Positions 21,991 to 35,204 of a DNA stretch of 64,000 bases are shown one piece after another. The first letter of the stretch is position 1. The number at the start of each line of letters is the position of its first letter. The stretch spans positions 137,273,501 through 137,337,500 of the forward strand of contig CM060831.1 of assembly GCA_030762175.1 (NCBI GenBank), read 5' to 3'. This stretch comes from Metallyticus violacea (taxonomy: Eukaryota; Arthropoda; Insecta; Mantodea; Metallyticidae). Below the pieces are notes generated by a model. It was not told the origin of the DNA, did not search any database, and was given only the letters and a program-made list of their open reading frames with translations. The translations under genes were made by a program, and so were the position numbers.

Positions 21991-22340
21991 AAGTAGGGAT
22001 GTCTCCCCTGGGACTCTATTAGATCGGTACCTAGAGTCTAAACCAACCCTCCCTATTAGTGTGGAAGCAGATGAGCCTTCGCATTCCGGCTAGGCTACCA
22101 GTACCACTCTGCCCCACTGGTAGGACGGCCTAATCCAGCACTAACTTCCCAACTGTACATGCGAATAACGCGAGTCCTCTTAGTGGCAGTGCAGTGCAGG
22201 AGGCTACTAATTCTCCGTAAGTCAGGAGAACACATTACCTCACCGAGTCCAACACATCCGAACGATTTCCTAAGGTGATGTGCTCGAATGTTCGACTCGG
22301 AGTTCGCGCTTATTTCCGGTTAGTTCTCTCAATGTAAATA
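21991..22340. other. GC-richer, CpG-containing block of unknown class
   Basis: Sharply different in composition from both flanks. Contains GGTACCTAGAGTC, CCATTCCGGCTAG-like and GTGGCAGTGCAGTGCAGGAG segments, and CCTCACCGAGTCCAACACAT, but no reading frame or pol III boxes that I recognise. Could be a solo LTR or another repeat with no second copy here. Confidence 0.35.
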
Positions 22341-23439
22341 AACCATAACGTATTCCTCCGAGAGTTGCTGGTGTGATTGGATGATTTGCGTCACTGTTCA
22401 TCCTTTCTATGAGCTATCCCCGCAACGTATATCACTTCAGTATCCTAAATGCTTATTGTTGGTTACTTTTCATACAACTTCATACATGGAACTTAACGCA
22501 GTATCTTCCGACACTTCTCAATGATTTTGTTCCCAGTGAGCGGCCATGTTGCAGACAACTGCTGTCCGTTAGGTGTAAATTCTAGCTGACCGTAATTATC
22601 ATTACAAAGGTGACCTTTTTATTGATGTAAAACCACTGAACTGCGTCAGTGGCGTTTACACTGTGAGTGAGCAAATGTTTAATGTTTAATGAATGAGATA
22701 TTAATATGTTTATTAAAAATATGGGTGGACGATGAGCATGATGGATGGTTAGGCTAGAGCGAGATGATTTCTCTTTCTCTTTCTAAAAAATCTGCTTACT
22801 TACAGCCCATACTGCGCATGCGTTTCTTGTTTTGCGGTTGTCATGTAAAATATTTCTACTTTAGTTAAGTTTTCGGAGCATTTCGTAAGTTCGTGTAACA
22901 GTCTTTAAGACTAAGAATATAGAACTTGTCGGTTACAATAACTATTTATATGTTGTACATATATAAGAACAGTATATATCTGTATACATAATTATATACA
23001 GATTACTATCATTTATATACAAAAGTTATTAATCAATATGGTGTGTTTTTATGACCATTTGCAATAGTAAGCCCTTTACCCAGTTATTTTTAATTACAGT
23101 TTTGAAGGATTTACCATTGTTAGTTAAGGTCTTTATGTTATGAGGAATGTGTATACATATATGTATATATGTGTGTATGTATAAATAGAAAAACAGCAAA
23201 GGATAAAATACTAAGAAAAGGTCACAGATTAGTAATAGCAATTTCTACGGATGATCCTCAATAATTGTCAATATTTGCAGCAGTTTCATTTGTCTAGTTT
23301 AGTTAGTTTTTTTAACATTATTTTGGCATGTTCTCCTAAAGATATTATTACCGATGAGTGTAAATAAATTATTATATTCTCTCAATCAGAACCATCTTCG
23401 TAAACTATCGCGGTTATATTTAAATATTTAAGAGGAGAT
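22341..23439. other. Unassigned AT-rich sequence
   Basis: Only short AT-rich palindromes (near 22980-23000) and a TATG/TGTA-rich run at 23150-23182. Confidence 0.55.
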
Positions 23440-24170
23440 ATTCCTATTCAGTTTGCCGCGTCTTTCTTCCAAAACTTTTCACCGCCGCTCGTAGCGTCAG
23501 CTCCTGACTTGGTTTCTATTCTCAATTTACTTCGACCATCTAAATTTCACTTTCTGATGCTGATACGTTGCTTTTATAAAAAGGATAATCTTTTGCCCCA
23601 ACTCTCAAATTTAATCGCGTTAAATTTGTTTCCGATGGCGTTAAAGTTTGCCGTAATTTAAGATGCCGTTACTATTGGCACACTAAATCTTCTCAGCCTA
23701 TTTCAAACGTTACTCCTTGCCTTCTCAAGTTTCGTCCTCCCTCCAAACTTGAACCTCTTTCTTTACCTTCTAGTCATCCTTTAGAAATGTTTATTAACCG
23801 ATTTTTAACTTCGATTAGTGATTCTAAATTTCTAGATAATATCATCCCATAAGATGACTTCACGTGAGAAATCAGCACTTAAAAGGTTATCTAATAATCC
23901 TGATTTATTATTCTTCCAGCCGATAAAGGGTCCTCAATAGTACTAAAGGACATTTCTTCTTACAATGCTGAAGCTTACCAACAGTTTGAAGATGCCACTT
24001 GTTATGAACTATTGTCTTCCGACCCTACAGTCAAATTTAATAAAGACATAACTTCTCATATAGCTTCTTATATTGCTTCTTCTGGCACTGCAGAAGGACT
24101 TCGTCCTCAGGATATCACTCTACTTACTCATGTCCCTCGTACTCAAGCGATTACAAATTTGTGACTTTTT
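23440..24170 (+). pseudogene. Penelope-like element, N-terminal fragment
   Basis: The diagnostic region is at 23860-24150. One frame reads EKSALKRLSNNPDL. After a frameshift follow LPADKGSSIVLKD, then YNAEAYQQFEDATCYELL, DPTVKFNKDI, and near 24100 DITLLTHVPRTQAIT. The ADKG block and the spacing to the LL-HPR-like block are typical of the part of Penelope-like ORFs just before the reverse transcriptase core. Upstream, 23450-23850 has the codon texture of the same ORF but with several frameshifts and stops. The RT catalytic region and the GIY-YIG endonuclease are missing. Penelope-like elements copy themselves by target-primed reverse transcription. Confidence 0.75.
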
Positions 24171-24322
24171 CTCAGTGTTTTATCCTTTTCTGCTTTTCTA
24201 GTTATTGTAATTTTAGTTAGTTAATAGTGTTACATTATTTTTCATATATATAAATGGTTGTAGTGTTCAGTTTTACGGTTTTTAGTGTGGACTTTTATAT
24301 TGCATTCTGAGTGTTTTTTATG

Positions 24323-24372
<50 letters not shown>

Positions 24373-25295
24373 CATATTAAAATACGTCCATAGTATACTC
24401 CTTTTTGGTAACATGATAATGCTGAAATGGGTAGTAATGTCTGGGTTTATCTTTATTTTTATATAAAATGTCAATATAAAACACCATATTTCATTACTGA
24501 GGCATAATATCGGTAGATCAACTTTAAAGTCTTCATTTATTTCCGATTGTGTAACATGCAGAGCTAAGATTAGGCATGATAAGATCAATATGGAATTTCA
24601 ATTCAAGTAGTTTTACATTTGTAGGTCAAGGAATTTAATATCGTACGTTTGTTGTAGTATACCATTAGCATTCCCTATGTGCAATTGGAACGATGAAGGT
24701 CTGTGGGTGATTAATTTTTAATAAATTTTCTTTTATCTAAGTTTAAATACAGCTTACTAACTTTAAACTATGATTACAGGAAATTATGGTTATGTTTATA
24801 GTTTTTTTTTTTTTTTTTATTGTTCAATTGAATTGTGAATGGTTAAATATTCTGTTCTGTATAACATTTAAAAATACCTAAATCTTTGTATGGTTCATCA
24901 AGCCTGACATCTAGTTTTTGTAGGTTTTTTCTTAAAGTTACTTCTTCTAAACAATATTGACGACAATTGAAACAATTCCTGTTATTTCAAATTTGCAGTT
25001 TTACTGCAATTACGTTCATTATAAAGTATATTAAATTTTTTTAATACCTTCATAGTGAGTTGAATTTCGCTTTATTTTGTGATTTAGAAAGCGACGTACT
25101 TTATCATCCTCACCTCGGATACAGAAGTTTATAAGGTTCTACCAATCAATGAAATTTTACGCATATATGTGTTTTTGTTTACATCTCAACCTTAAAGGGC
25201 GAGCACGGCATAGTAAAATTAAAAGGTCCATAGGTGCTCAAAATCAGCAGAGCTCTAACCCCCCCCCCTTTCCGTTTAGTATTCAAAGAACTATG
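24171..25295. other. Unassigned AT-rich sequence with an (AT)n run
   Basis: (AT)n at 24327-24371. A T-run lies at about 24802-24819 and a short C-run near 25259-25268. No gene recognised. Confidence 0.6.
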
Positions 25296-25578
25296 CTGAT
25301 TGATTGAATAGTGTTTAACGCCCATTTTAAGTACTGAGGCATCACAGGCGGTGGACACTGATGATACATGAGATGAAATGACATATTGGGAAGTATTTTT
25401 AAAGGAAGAAAGCGTTTCGGGGCTAAGTTTAGGATACTTCCCCGGAATTTGCCATTTATGGACTTAAGAAAACCTGGAAAAAACCTAAGCCGGAAGAAGG
25501 TTCTTGTGGGAATCGAACCCCAGACCTCCCAGTTATGAGCCCGCGCCTTAACGACTTAGACCGCCCGTGGAAGTGAAT
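25296..25578 (-). mobile_element. SINE2 copy c, full length
   Basis: On the minus strand the head reads CCACGGGCGGTCTAAGTCGT, then TAAGGCGCGGGCTC (A box) and GGGGTTCGATTCCCAC (B box). The body CTTCTTCCGGCTTAGG, CCATAAATGGCAAATTCCGG and CATCAGTGTCCACCGCCTGT follows, with the 3' end GGGCGTTAAACACTATTCAA. This copy gives the clearest view of both pol III boxes. Confidence 0.92.
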
Positions 25579-27315
25579 TATGCTGAAAATATAGTAAAAA
25601 GTCAATTAGAAAATAAATATTCGAATATAAAAAATCAACATTCTAAAAATTTCTATTTTTAAATATTTAGAAAAATAACCTTTTTTTTTTCACAACTGTA
25701 GGATTTCCTGAGAGAGTGTACTTTAAACATCAATATTTTTAACACTGGTAATGGAAAGTATATTGGAGCTTCTTAACATATTCTCTGACATTCGCCATTG
25801 ATCTTTGAGAAGTTGGAAATAGAAACAAACAAAATCAGTCAGTCAATAAGGATAACTGTTATCACCTTCCAACTAGAGACTACGAGAGAAAGTGAACTAA
25901 ATTGAGAAATACTTGCAAAGGATTTTTCATTGTTTGACAATGGAGACTTCTCCAGTGAAAAGATGTAAAATATCTTCCTTTATGCCTTCGAGTCGGTCCT
26001 CCAGTACGGCGATTCAAATAAGTTAAAGTGAAAATACACAGCACATCGGTCTGAAAATAAGGCGACTGAGGCTAGAAGCGATAACAAAATAATGAAGGGA
26101 GATACTGTTTGGTATTACTGATTTTGTGCATATCACCTGTTGTGACTTATTTAATAAATAAATAAGTTGAAAGCGTATACGGACCCCTCCTAGAAGTTTT
26201 CCCGATGACTTCATTGGCATTTGTGCTCCATCTGGCTCGAGGACGACCACTCTATTCCATACTCTATTGTTGTTTTCCAGATCCTGAACTGCGCATTAAC
26301 GTGCAAATCTGTGTTACCACCTAATTATTAGACATCTGCGTCCCGACAAATTGATAGCGTTTACACCAAGGACTTTCGCTGCGTAGCTGGCTGGCATTCC
26401 GCGGTGTCCGCAACTGTTATGTGACCATGAAAATGGCCTTTCGCATTTACCACCTTTGTCATTGCTCTTAATAAAGTGGATTTCTATTTCATATTCTATT
26501 TGGTATCGAAATACAAGAACCTTAGGCATGCTATGCAATTGAAAGTTGCATTTATAGACATTTTAAATTAAAATTAAAAAGTATTATATCCCTTCATCTT
26601 GGCTAATGTAAATTATGTATTCTTGAATTTCAATTTAATTACACTGTCAGAAAAAAATGTTTAAAAAGCTGAAACGAAATAAGAAGAAAATTAGTTCATA
26701 TCTACAAATCGAAAATCTCGATTTAGCAAGTTGTTCTGACTGGAAATTGGGTTTAAGAATCCAAAATGTACTTTACATGTGTTATATTGCAGAATGCTTC
26801 AATTTTCTTTTCCACGAGCCATTACTTAAGTGAATTTTGCTTCTCTGCTTTATATATACAGGACGAATCAGCTAAATTTTTCACAAAATTGAAGCTTAGA
26901 TAAGGGTTAATAATTACAGTCCATACACAGATATTAATAACTATTAGAATGTGTATTTCTTGAAAAATGTGAATTTTTTCAAATGGAACAATGTCTATTG
27001 ACACGAAGAAAATAAAACTAGGTGAAATTAGAACGCCAATGGTGTTTTGTTTTTTTTCCAACAATTCTGGTACAAGTAGTTTACAAGCTATCGTAATAAA
27101 AAATTATAAGTCTCTACAGTTGTTTGCTCCATTTAACTCTTAGTTACTAGGCTATGATGTTCTTTTATTTACTTTTCTAATTTAGTGTTTGTGTGGTTAT
27201 TTTTTCTTCCTGAATTTCCAAGAAAACACATGTTACATTATGTACTTTTGTGTCCGTACTCTCTTAAGAAATACAAAAGTGAATAAATAAATTCTGTGAA
27301 TTCTGAAGAAGAAAG
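25579..27315. other. Unassigned sequence
   Basis: A GC-richer segment at 26190-26450 has 74-75-codon minus-strand open frames without recognised motifs. The rest is AT-rich. Confidence 0.45.
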
Positions 27316-27317
27316 AG

Positions 27318-27658
27318 AAAACTGGACTTCACAGGGTGTGTTCAAAATTATGACGAAAAGCTACAATACAAACTTCCAGTCTGTCATGTAAAGATTACTA
27401 CACATGTTGTGGCATTTCAGCAAAAGTTTCAGAACAGACTGCTGTAATACGTCGTTTCAGATCTTACACTGTAGTTGGTATGTCTTTGTAGACAGTGTCT
27501 TTTAGCTTTCCCCACAGAGAAATGTCTAAAGGTGATAAATCCGTGAATGGGCAGGTCCTTCTCCCAATCCAACGATTTTGAAATAATCGGCGAAGACAAG
27601 CGTAAATGGGATATCTTTCAGCAAGAAAGAACAAAATTCTTTCTACATTCTCCATACA
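27318..27658 (-). pseudogene. Tc1/mariner-type transposase C-terminal remnant
   Basis: On the minus strand: NRWIGRRTCPFTDLSPLDIS, then LWGKLKDTVYKDIPTTV, LKRRITAVC, and F-EMPQHV. In insect IS630/Tc1/mariner-type transposases the segment reads RWIGR, PPRSPDLTPLDFFLWG, L-K-VY, with the last catalytic aspartate in SPDL. Here that stretch is shortened to TDLSPLD. The first two catalytic acids are absent. AGGGTGTGTTCAAAATTATG at about 27336 resembles the transposon end usual for such elements. It differs from families A and 38.0 kb in sequence. Confidence 0.8.
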
Positions 27659-28199
27659 CCATGAGCATGTTTACTTTTTATTGTGGTATCATCTTTCAGT
27701 ACATCCTACTTCAAGAACTACCATAAAGTACTGGCAAGGAAGTCGTAATGCAGTTAGTGTAAAGGAAACAGAATGTAACAAACATACGAACATCGTAGCC
27801 ACACTAAACTAAGCAGTTAAGTGGAGCAGACAACTGTAGATATTTAAACATTTCATATTACTATAGCTCGTCAACTATTCCATTAGAATCGTGCAATAAA
27901 CACTATTTACATTCTAATTTCCTCTAGTTTTATTTTCTTGATGTCAATAGGCATTGTTTCATTTTTTTCAAGAAATACACTTTCTAATAATTATTAACAA
28001 CTGTATATGGGCTGCAATTATTAGTCCTTATCTAAACTTCAGTTCTATAAAAGCACCACATCAATAGACTTCCCATTTCAGAAATGTTTACAATACTAGT
28101 TTCAGATGATTCAACCTGCATAGTGTATAATAATTTATCTTGAGAATTTCACTATTTATTTATCTTTGGTAATTCATTGAAACAAAAGTATATAAAAAT
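27659..28199. other. Unassigned AT-rich sequence
   Basis: May hold decayed parts of the flanking transposons; nothing definite. Confidence 0.45.
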
Positions 28200-29225
28200 G
28201 GGACGCGTTTAATTTTTTTGTACATATTTCTCTCATTTACAAACACGATTTTTTTCCAAAGAATAGGAAACTTCTCAATTCCATTATCGAATGAAGAGTA
28301 GGGTTGAGTTTCCAGTCAGTTGTGCACGATTGCTTCTACATCTCCGTCGCTATCGAATCGTCAACTTCCCAACACTTCATTTAAAGGCCTAAACATATGG
28401 TAATTGCAAGGGATAAGTCTGGACTATAGGAAGAGTGTTCCAATGCTGTCCAGGAGAGTTTTCCTCTGTTAAAGCAGCTGTATGCGGACAGGCGTTATCA
28501 TGGAGAAGAAGAATTTGTTAAATCGATTGTTGATGTTCTTTTCGTCAATAAGCACGTTTTGTTCAACCAAAACTGACGTTAATAAGCTGCATTGATTGTT
28601 TACGTTCATGAAAAAAATTGACGAACAAAATATTTTGGGATTCCCAGAAAACTGTCAAGAGAACATACCCAGGAGAGTTTTGCTTCGACAGTTCTCTTTC
28701 TTTTTCTCCACTCCATTTCGCTGCTTCGACTCAGAAGTTTAGTGGTGTACCCATGTTTCATTACATTTCGACTCAATGCAGAAACCTTTCTCTTTGATCT
28801 CAGTATTGAGTCAAAAGACTCTGACACAATTCCACATATGCAGCATTTTGATCCTCAGGAGAGTTCTAGACATCCACCTTGCTCAGACTTTTCGGTAGGA
28901 CATCTGAAATGATAGACTAGGCACTTCCATAACTTATCCCAATCTCAGAAACGTTCTGAAATCGTCAGACGTCGATAAGGTCTCGAACGGTCAGAATGTG
29001 TGTGTCTTTTGCATATGTCCTAGGTCGACGTTGCTGACTTACATTTTCCATAGATCGCGTCCTTCTGTGAAACTCTTGTGCCTTTCATGTACTGTCTTAG
29101 CATCAATCAGTGCGTTTAATATTTGTAAAATTTCGATTGATTTTATACCTTACTGTGTCAAAAAAATTGCACAATGGGCGAGTATACCTCTTGTTCGGAC
29201 ATGATGCTAGTGACAAACCAAAAGG
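28200..29225 (-). pseudogene. Mariner transposase remnant 3, nearly full length but inactivated
   Basis: All domains appear in order on the minus strand. Near 29100-28980: FTEGRD, then a QQRRPRT block corresponding to SGRPST. Near 28950-28850: EIGISYGSA, then DVLPKSLSKV. Near 28830-28800: CQSLLTQY. Around 28760-28680: a decayed first-aspartate region (MKHGYTT in place of DETWVHH), SKR and EWRKRKRTVEAKLSW. Near 28650: a VFWESQ-like block. Near 28530-28500: LLHDNACPHTAALTEE, retaining the second aspartate. Then a frame carrying YSPDLS near 28430, and a C-terminal FLFFGK-like end. The domain order and HDNACPHTA block identify mariner. Multiple stops and frameshifts show long decay. Confidence 0.87.
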
Positions 29226-30047
29226 CTATGTGAGGCAAACCGGTTTCTTTCTATTTCTCTAACACTGACGCATAATATTTCATACTTACAAGGTGTAAAA
29301 TCTAAATTCCTGTTTATATTTGATTCCCCTCGTATTTATTTTTAAATGCTAACATTGTTTTCGCAGATGGCCTTCCTTCTGTGTGTTATAAACTGCTTCA
29401 ATTGTTTCTTGAAATAGGGTCGTATAATGTAAGATGTCTACGTACCTCATCAACATACATTACAATATTTAATCACAAGTAATATCACATAAGGGCGTAT
29501 GCGATAAACTCACAATGTAGTGAATGTATTATGGATACTTAAACTTTTCAACCGATCTTGCAAAAGACGGATGTTGAATTTCAGTAATGCCAAAATGGAG
29601 AACAACCATATACCGGTTTGAACTATTTCATGATTTGTTTGTCGTTAATTGATACGTTTTGATGCTGTCAATACCTTGCCACCGCCTGCTAGCAAAAGTC
29701 AGTGATGCGTGCTCATGAATTGTTGTGGGGACATAGAATTTTTTACACAAACAAATGCATTTCGCGCGGTAAAGGGATTTGATAAAATTACGGTAATGTC
29801 ACTATGTTATCGAGCTGTGATTGATTTACCCTTTGTTTCATTTCATTTGCCATTTTATGATGATGTCACATAAGTAAAATAGCCAATATAAATTAGTTCG
29901 GCATAGTATGAAACACAATAAGGTACGTATCTACTATGAAAGTGATTTTACTGTACTCGTTTCGAAATTCCGAAATGAATACGGTAAAAATTCACATTCT
30001 GTAATAGTTTTTTTAAATATAGTAGTTTAACTAGTCTAATAGTTTGA
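29226..30047. other. Unassigned AT-rich sequence
   Basis: Nothing recognised. Confidence 0.55.
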
Positions 30048-30095
30048 ATAGTTTATTTAACGTCCGTTTTTACCACTGAGGCACCACACTCGGTC
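30048..30095 (-). mobile_element. SINE2 3' end fragment (copy d)
   Basis: AATAGTTTATTTAACGTCCG, TTTTTACCACTGAGGCACCA matches the reverse complement of the SINE2 3' end (TGGTGCCTCAGTAGTAAAAA, CGGGCGTTAGACACTATTAA at 56.3 kb). Nothing of the head or body remains. Confidence 0.75.
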
Positions 30096-31494
30096 TGTTG
30101 TAGTTATGTACTAAATGAAGTATAAGCTATAAGATATGTTAGGAACCGTATTACGTAAGGTATTATTATAAATTTAAATGATCAACATTCGAATAATTGC
30201 ATAACCTTGGGTATATAAATAATATAATCGACTAAACTAAATTTGGAATTGTCTACTCATCGTTTACTAAGCTTCTATTTTAAATGTATTAGTATCCCAG
30301 TGTGGTACAAACTATTTTCCCACGACAATGCGTAAAGATGCAATTTACCCAGTCATGTTAGTGTCTCAGGCGAGTTTTTAAAACTCTCGTGCCTAAAGAA
30401 ATCACTTGTACGAAATTAACGATTTACCTCGATCTTTCATGACTAACACAGATAAGTAACAAATTTATCATTCATATCCACATTTTATTGTATTATCCTC
30501 TAGATACGTATTGATTGCATGTAACATTCTACTTTTTCTAACCTCTTTGTTGACTATGGTCGGTGTAGACGCCCATAAAATTATGATGTTATAATCTCTC
30601 CATCTTAAAATATTTATTAATTTTTTTTTTTTTTTTTTTTACGCTTGTGGAAAAAAGTGCATGATGCACATTCTTAAGTTATTTTTTTAGACTTTATACT
30701 CGTCCAAAAATGCCGCTTTGTTGTAGGTATAGTACTATTTTTCCAGAAAAAAAATTAATAAAAACTGAATGCACATAATTGTTTGGCGAAACCGTCAACT
30801 TTCAGCATACTAAACAAAAGTTATCTTCGCAATAAAACAAGAGAAGGTGCTGTGTACTACGCAAGAAATGACGATCGCCTTAACAGTCACGTTTTTCAGC
30901 AGCCAATGGCTAGTTTTATCTTGTTAATTATTGAGAATTCCGGCTTTCCCTCATATATTATACAAGTAGCCGGATCGTAAAAGAAAGCGTGATGCATAAA
31001 CACAAGTTGTTATGTATGAACAGAAAATAATTTACTTAAACGTGAATATTTCATTATGAGCGGAGTTTATGAAACTGTTAGGTATGCTTTCACTTTTCCT
31101 ACGAATCCATTCAAATTATTTGATCTTCAGATGTGAATGTTTTGGTTGTTAAGAAGCCTAATACTCTTGAAAGTGCTTCGTGGTTCATACTGCTTACTTG
31201 CTAAGAGTAACACATTATTGCGAATCGGCGATTTATCTCGTTAAATTAAACTTTTTCTTTTAATTTCTGTGGTAAGTACGAAGATAGATTTCTATTCTGC
31301 AATATACTTATTAAATTATTGCTGCTAACATATCACTTCTTATAAATTAACTCATGTACGGTTTTGGCGCTGTGTTTGTTTTGCACATTATCTAAATGAA
31401 GATACGAGAACTAACTAAATATATATGCAAATTTGTATTGTTTAATTGGATATGATTGAATCGTTAGCAACGGGGAAGCATTTCAGTCACTTAA
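30096..31494. other. Unassigned AT-rich sequence
   Basis: A T-run at about 30621-30640. No gene recognised. Confidence 0.55.
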
Positions 31495-31980
31495 GTCTTG
31501 CTCACGACTGACCGTTTGTGTCCAGGCCCCTAGTGGGAGCATCTCCTGGAGGAAGTGATAAGGAAGGAGACATCGGACGGTCAAAATCCATAGTTGGTGA
31601 GGTGCGGACATAGACAGAATTCCTCATGTTCCTTGGTAGAATGTCCCGGCTTCGGCGGTACCCTCCCTTCAACAAGTTCGAATCTCTCAGAAGGGGCGAT
31701 TCCATACCGAGACAGAAACATTTCAAAAGTGCAAGCTACCGTCACACTGCATACAACAATATCTCCTGGCACTTTCGAACCTGTAGATAGTGGAAAATTC
31801 ATGCAAAAGAAGGGTGAGTCCCAAAATACGCCTAAGCGACCAGAGAAAACAAAAAAAGAAGAAAGAAAGAAAATGAGAAAAAAGAAAGAAAATGTCAGAT
31901 GGCATGTTCCAACAGAAATGAACACAGAACCTCCCGAATGCGAGTCTCAAGCGTTAAAGCCCTAGTACCCCACTCGGTTA
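31495..31980 (-). mobile_element. SINE3 copy 1 (tRNA-headed)
   Basis: The head lies at the high-coordinate end. On the minus strand it reads CCGAGTGGGGTACTAGGGCT, TTAACGCTTGAGACTCGCAT, TCGGGAGGTTCTGTGTTCAT, giving A-box-like and worn B-box-like blocks. Shared body landmarks with copies at 35.9 and 45.7 kb are, on the plus strand, CATTTCAAAAGTGCAAGCTA, CCGTCACAC, CTGGCACTTTCGAACCTGTA, and CCTAAGCGACCA. A purine-rich expansion (31840-31900) is specific to this copy and creates apparent open frames on both strands. Confidence 0.75.
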
Positions 31981-34900
31981 ATTTGTATTGTTAATTACTA
32001 CAGCCCAAAAATTATGCAACATGTATTTTCTAGGATATATTTAAGTCAGACAGAAATGAGCATGTTTCCCTTCTTTTGGAGTCGGTAGGGCCAGATTTTA
32101 TTTTGACTATTTTGGCTTCTCTTGCCTAGTTTAAGGCTTAAAACTCCTCCCCCCCCTGTTTTGGATCATTGTGGATTTTTTTCTGAAATTATTTACTCAT
32201 TTCAAAAAGCAAATAAAAATGTCAATATACCGAAGTGAAAAAAATTAAAACAATTAAATGGAATGTTCACCGCACAAAAATATTCTGTTGAGCATCTTGT
32301 TATACATTTATTTCTCTTTAAGCAGTTAAAAACTTTCTGCTCAACCCATTCAGTTAAGCTCTTTAAACAGCAGAAACTTCATTAGGGAAAGGAACGCACG
32401 GTTACCTTGGACATACGAATACCAGGAAATAGAGAGGATGGGGGAAGTACTGTAGTTTTGATTAGTACTGTCGGCGACAGATTTTGTAACCAAGCTGGTC
32501 ATGAAAGTGTAGACTTTGCTGGTATAGCTATTTTGCTCGTCATCGCAAAAAATGAAATTGAGCAACGTTGTTGCTTTGTTATCGATTGGCACAGCGTACC
32601 ACAAGCGAATATTTGTTTTGATGTAATCTATAGTTATTTCATTGAAAATATCATGAGTTTGTGAAATTGTTACGGTTTATGCTAGTTCTATGTGAGGTTG
32701 TTTTAAGAGTCGCTGTTGCATTCATAGTCAAAGTCTTAGATTCAAACCCCTTCGTAGTGAAAACACGTTCTTGATTAAACTATGAAAAAAAGTCTTTGTT
32801 AAGTTACAAGCACGAAACTCCAAATTGTTTAAAACCTGTATGAACAACTGAACAGGCTTCACAGCGCATTAGTTTTGCTTACGGAAATAAGGTGGGCATC
32901 TCGTGGTAAATTACTTCTACTTTAGTAACACTCTTTAGGTTTTCACGATCGGCGTTATTATTATTGAAATTAATCATTACCGGGATGTTTTGCGGTTGAT
33001 TTAAATGAATTTTAAAACCAGAGCTTTAGTGACTCTACGGTGGGCATCACCAATGTACTGAAAGTGTCTAGAGAGGCAAAGATACAGAACCGTTAGAATT
33101 CGGAGATAGAAGTGTTAGGAAAGCTGTGGCGCATTGTTTGTTGACCGATAACGGATTACAAACCTTGCTTATTTAAAAACTTTGGTCTTTGTTTGTGTTC
33201 TGCGGTGTTACTCTATTTCAAAAGCTTCTCTTCTAGCCAAATTAAAATATTTTGTTGTTGCAATTTCTTTTGTTTGTTTGTTTTTTTTAATTTATTCTTC
33301 GGCTATTTTGAATGGCTCATTCTGCTGATATGTTCTTGGACGATAAACAAATGTCTGAACGTTCATCCTGTTAGATATACCAGTTGATAAGAATATGGTT
33401 GTGAAGTCAATTCACTAAAGTTCACGCACTGTCCTAAGTTTAGCCACATCAACACATTTGTATGTTAAATATGAGTGTTGCGCTGTGCCCCATTAACGTG
33501 AAAATAATACATCCTTATATTTAATTATTCTCAAAGAATTTTAATCCGTGGAGGACCACAAAAGAAAACTTTAGAGATAGGAATGGTAAAAAGGCCTCAT
33601 GCGTTACCGCTGCCTTGTGGCAGAACCTTAGTGCTTCAAAGGTTAAGAACGAAAAACCTAATAAAATTACAAGATCATAAACAAGTATGGTGGATCTAAT
33701 GGAAGGAAAGAAGATAAAAAATAATGAGTTATGTTTATATCATGCTTAAATAAATTGTAATGGGATAAACATATTTGAAAAAAATTACATTGCGACAGTT
33801 TAAGTTCAATCTACTTAGAGTCAAGGAAGTGAAATTTAAATAAATCAATATTATGTGAGGCTCGAAAGTAATAGTGACATACAAGTAGTAAAAATGAATG
33901 CTATAACTTGGATTCAATGTAATCCCTGCCGCACTGCTGGAAGACGCTGAACACTCTATCTAGCTAAGCCGGGAAGGATCGACCTTCTGCTACACTGTAG
34001 TGTGGGTTATTCCGACTTCTGCTGCTAACCCCCTCCTGTCCATCATCGATCCATCTCCACATGTGATTAAATCAAATCAACAGAAAGCGCTTCGAGGACA
34101 GGGTGACCTGAATGTAACCCACCTCCCATGCTGTCACGTTCTTGTCGAAAGACTGACACACAATGGGCCACCGTCTGATATTGCAAGTTTCCATTTCCAT
34201 AGGCTTTGAAAAAGCATTCACGACATTCTCTTGCGTTTTGTCAGGTGTCATGTGAGGTTTAATTCATACTCTCTGCTCATTTTTAGAAAACATCTCTTTG
34301 GAGCGGTTCAAATTAACACCACTACTTGAGAATTTCGTATTCGTTCGTCTACATGCAAACTCTAATGACGCTGATTGCATTGTACAGCCTTGCTCTTCCC
34401 CTAGACATTCTGAGAACAACAAGGTTCTCACACGTTCATTAGCAGTGTGGCGATAGTATTGTCACTGCATTTTTTCCAACTACCGTCAATAAAGAATATT
34501 TGCTGTTGGAGCGGCTTATTTGAGGAGTGAAACAATTTCCAGGTGGAACAGTAAACATGATGCAGTTAGAGACAAGGAGAATCAATGTCAGAGATCTCAA
34601 AATGGAAGATATGCAGGACAGATAGAAATAAGACATTAGCTGTATAATCCTATGTTATACGTCCTCTGGTAAAGAATTCGATAGTTTAAATAGTTAATAT
34701 TTATTAATTTTCTAAATCTACTTATATGTTTAACTGTTACATAGTGTGTTTCAGACCCCATCCAAAAGTAGACCTATTTGTATTCACTCCGATTTGGTCG
34801 AATTCTTACGTTCACTGTAGTATTTCTTTAGTAACAGTGTTTTGGAGCTCTTTAAATAATCAGTACACAATATCCTTAATAAAATTCACATTAAATGAAG

Positions 34901-35204
34901 TCTTTATGGATCATTTCAGGTGGAAGATGCTTTATGACTGGAGCTTTTCCTGGGAAACAAAATTTGCCTGCATATTCAGGTAGGAAGTTGCATTAATAGT
35001 TTATCCAAGAAAAAATAAAATAAGGACAATGATAAGAATGTCTGAAACAAAAAATTGCCTCATTGCGTTTCTGTTTATCTTTTGCCTTAATGACCTGCAA
35101 TAGATTCACTTTGTAAGCATTGCACTGCAGTTTATGTGCAGTTGATCGTGGGATATTCAACTACCTGACGGCTTTTAGTGCTTTATTAGCACGTTCAATA
35201 ACAA
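31981..35204. other. Mostly unassigned sequence
   Basis: GC-richer segments at 33920-34200, with short open frames and no recognised motif. AGATTCAAACCCC near 32752 resembles an isolated pol III B box without a convincing A box. The rest is AT-rich. Confidence 0.5.

Noticed and set aside
24325..24588. 87-codon frame ending in repeated Tyr-Ile
   Set aside because: Produced by the (AT)n microsatellite.
31594..31965. 123-codon plus-strand frame with a lysine/glutamate-rich stretch, and minus-strand frames opposite
   Set aside because: They lie within SINE3 copy 1; the charged stretch comes from a purine-rich expansion.
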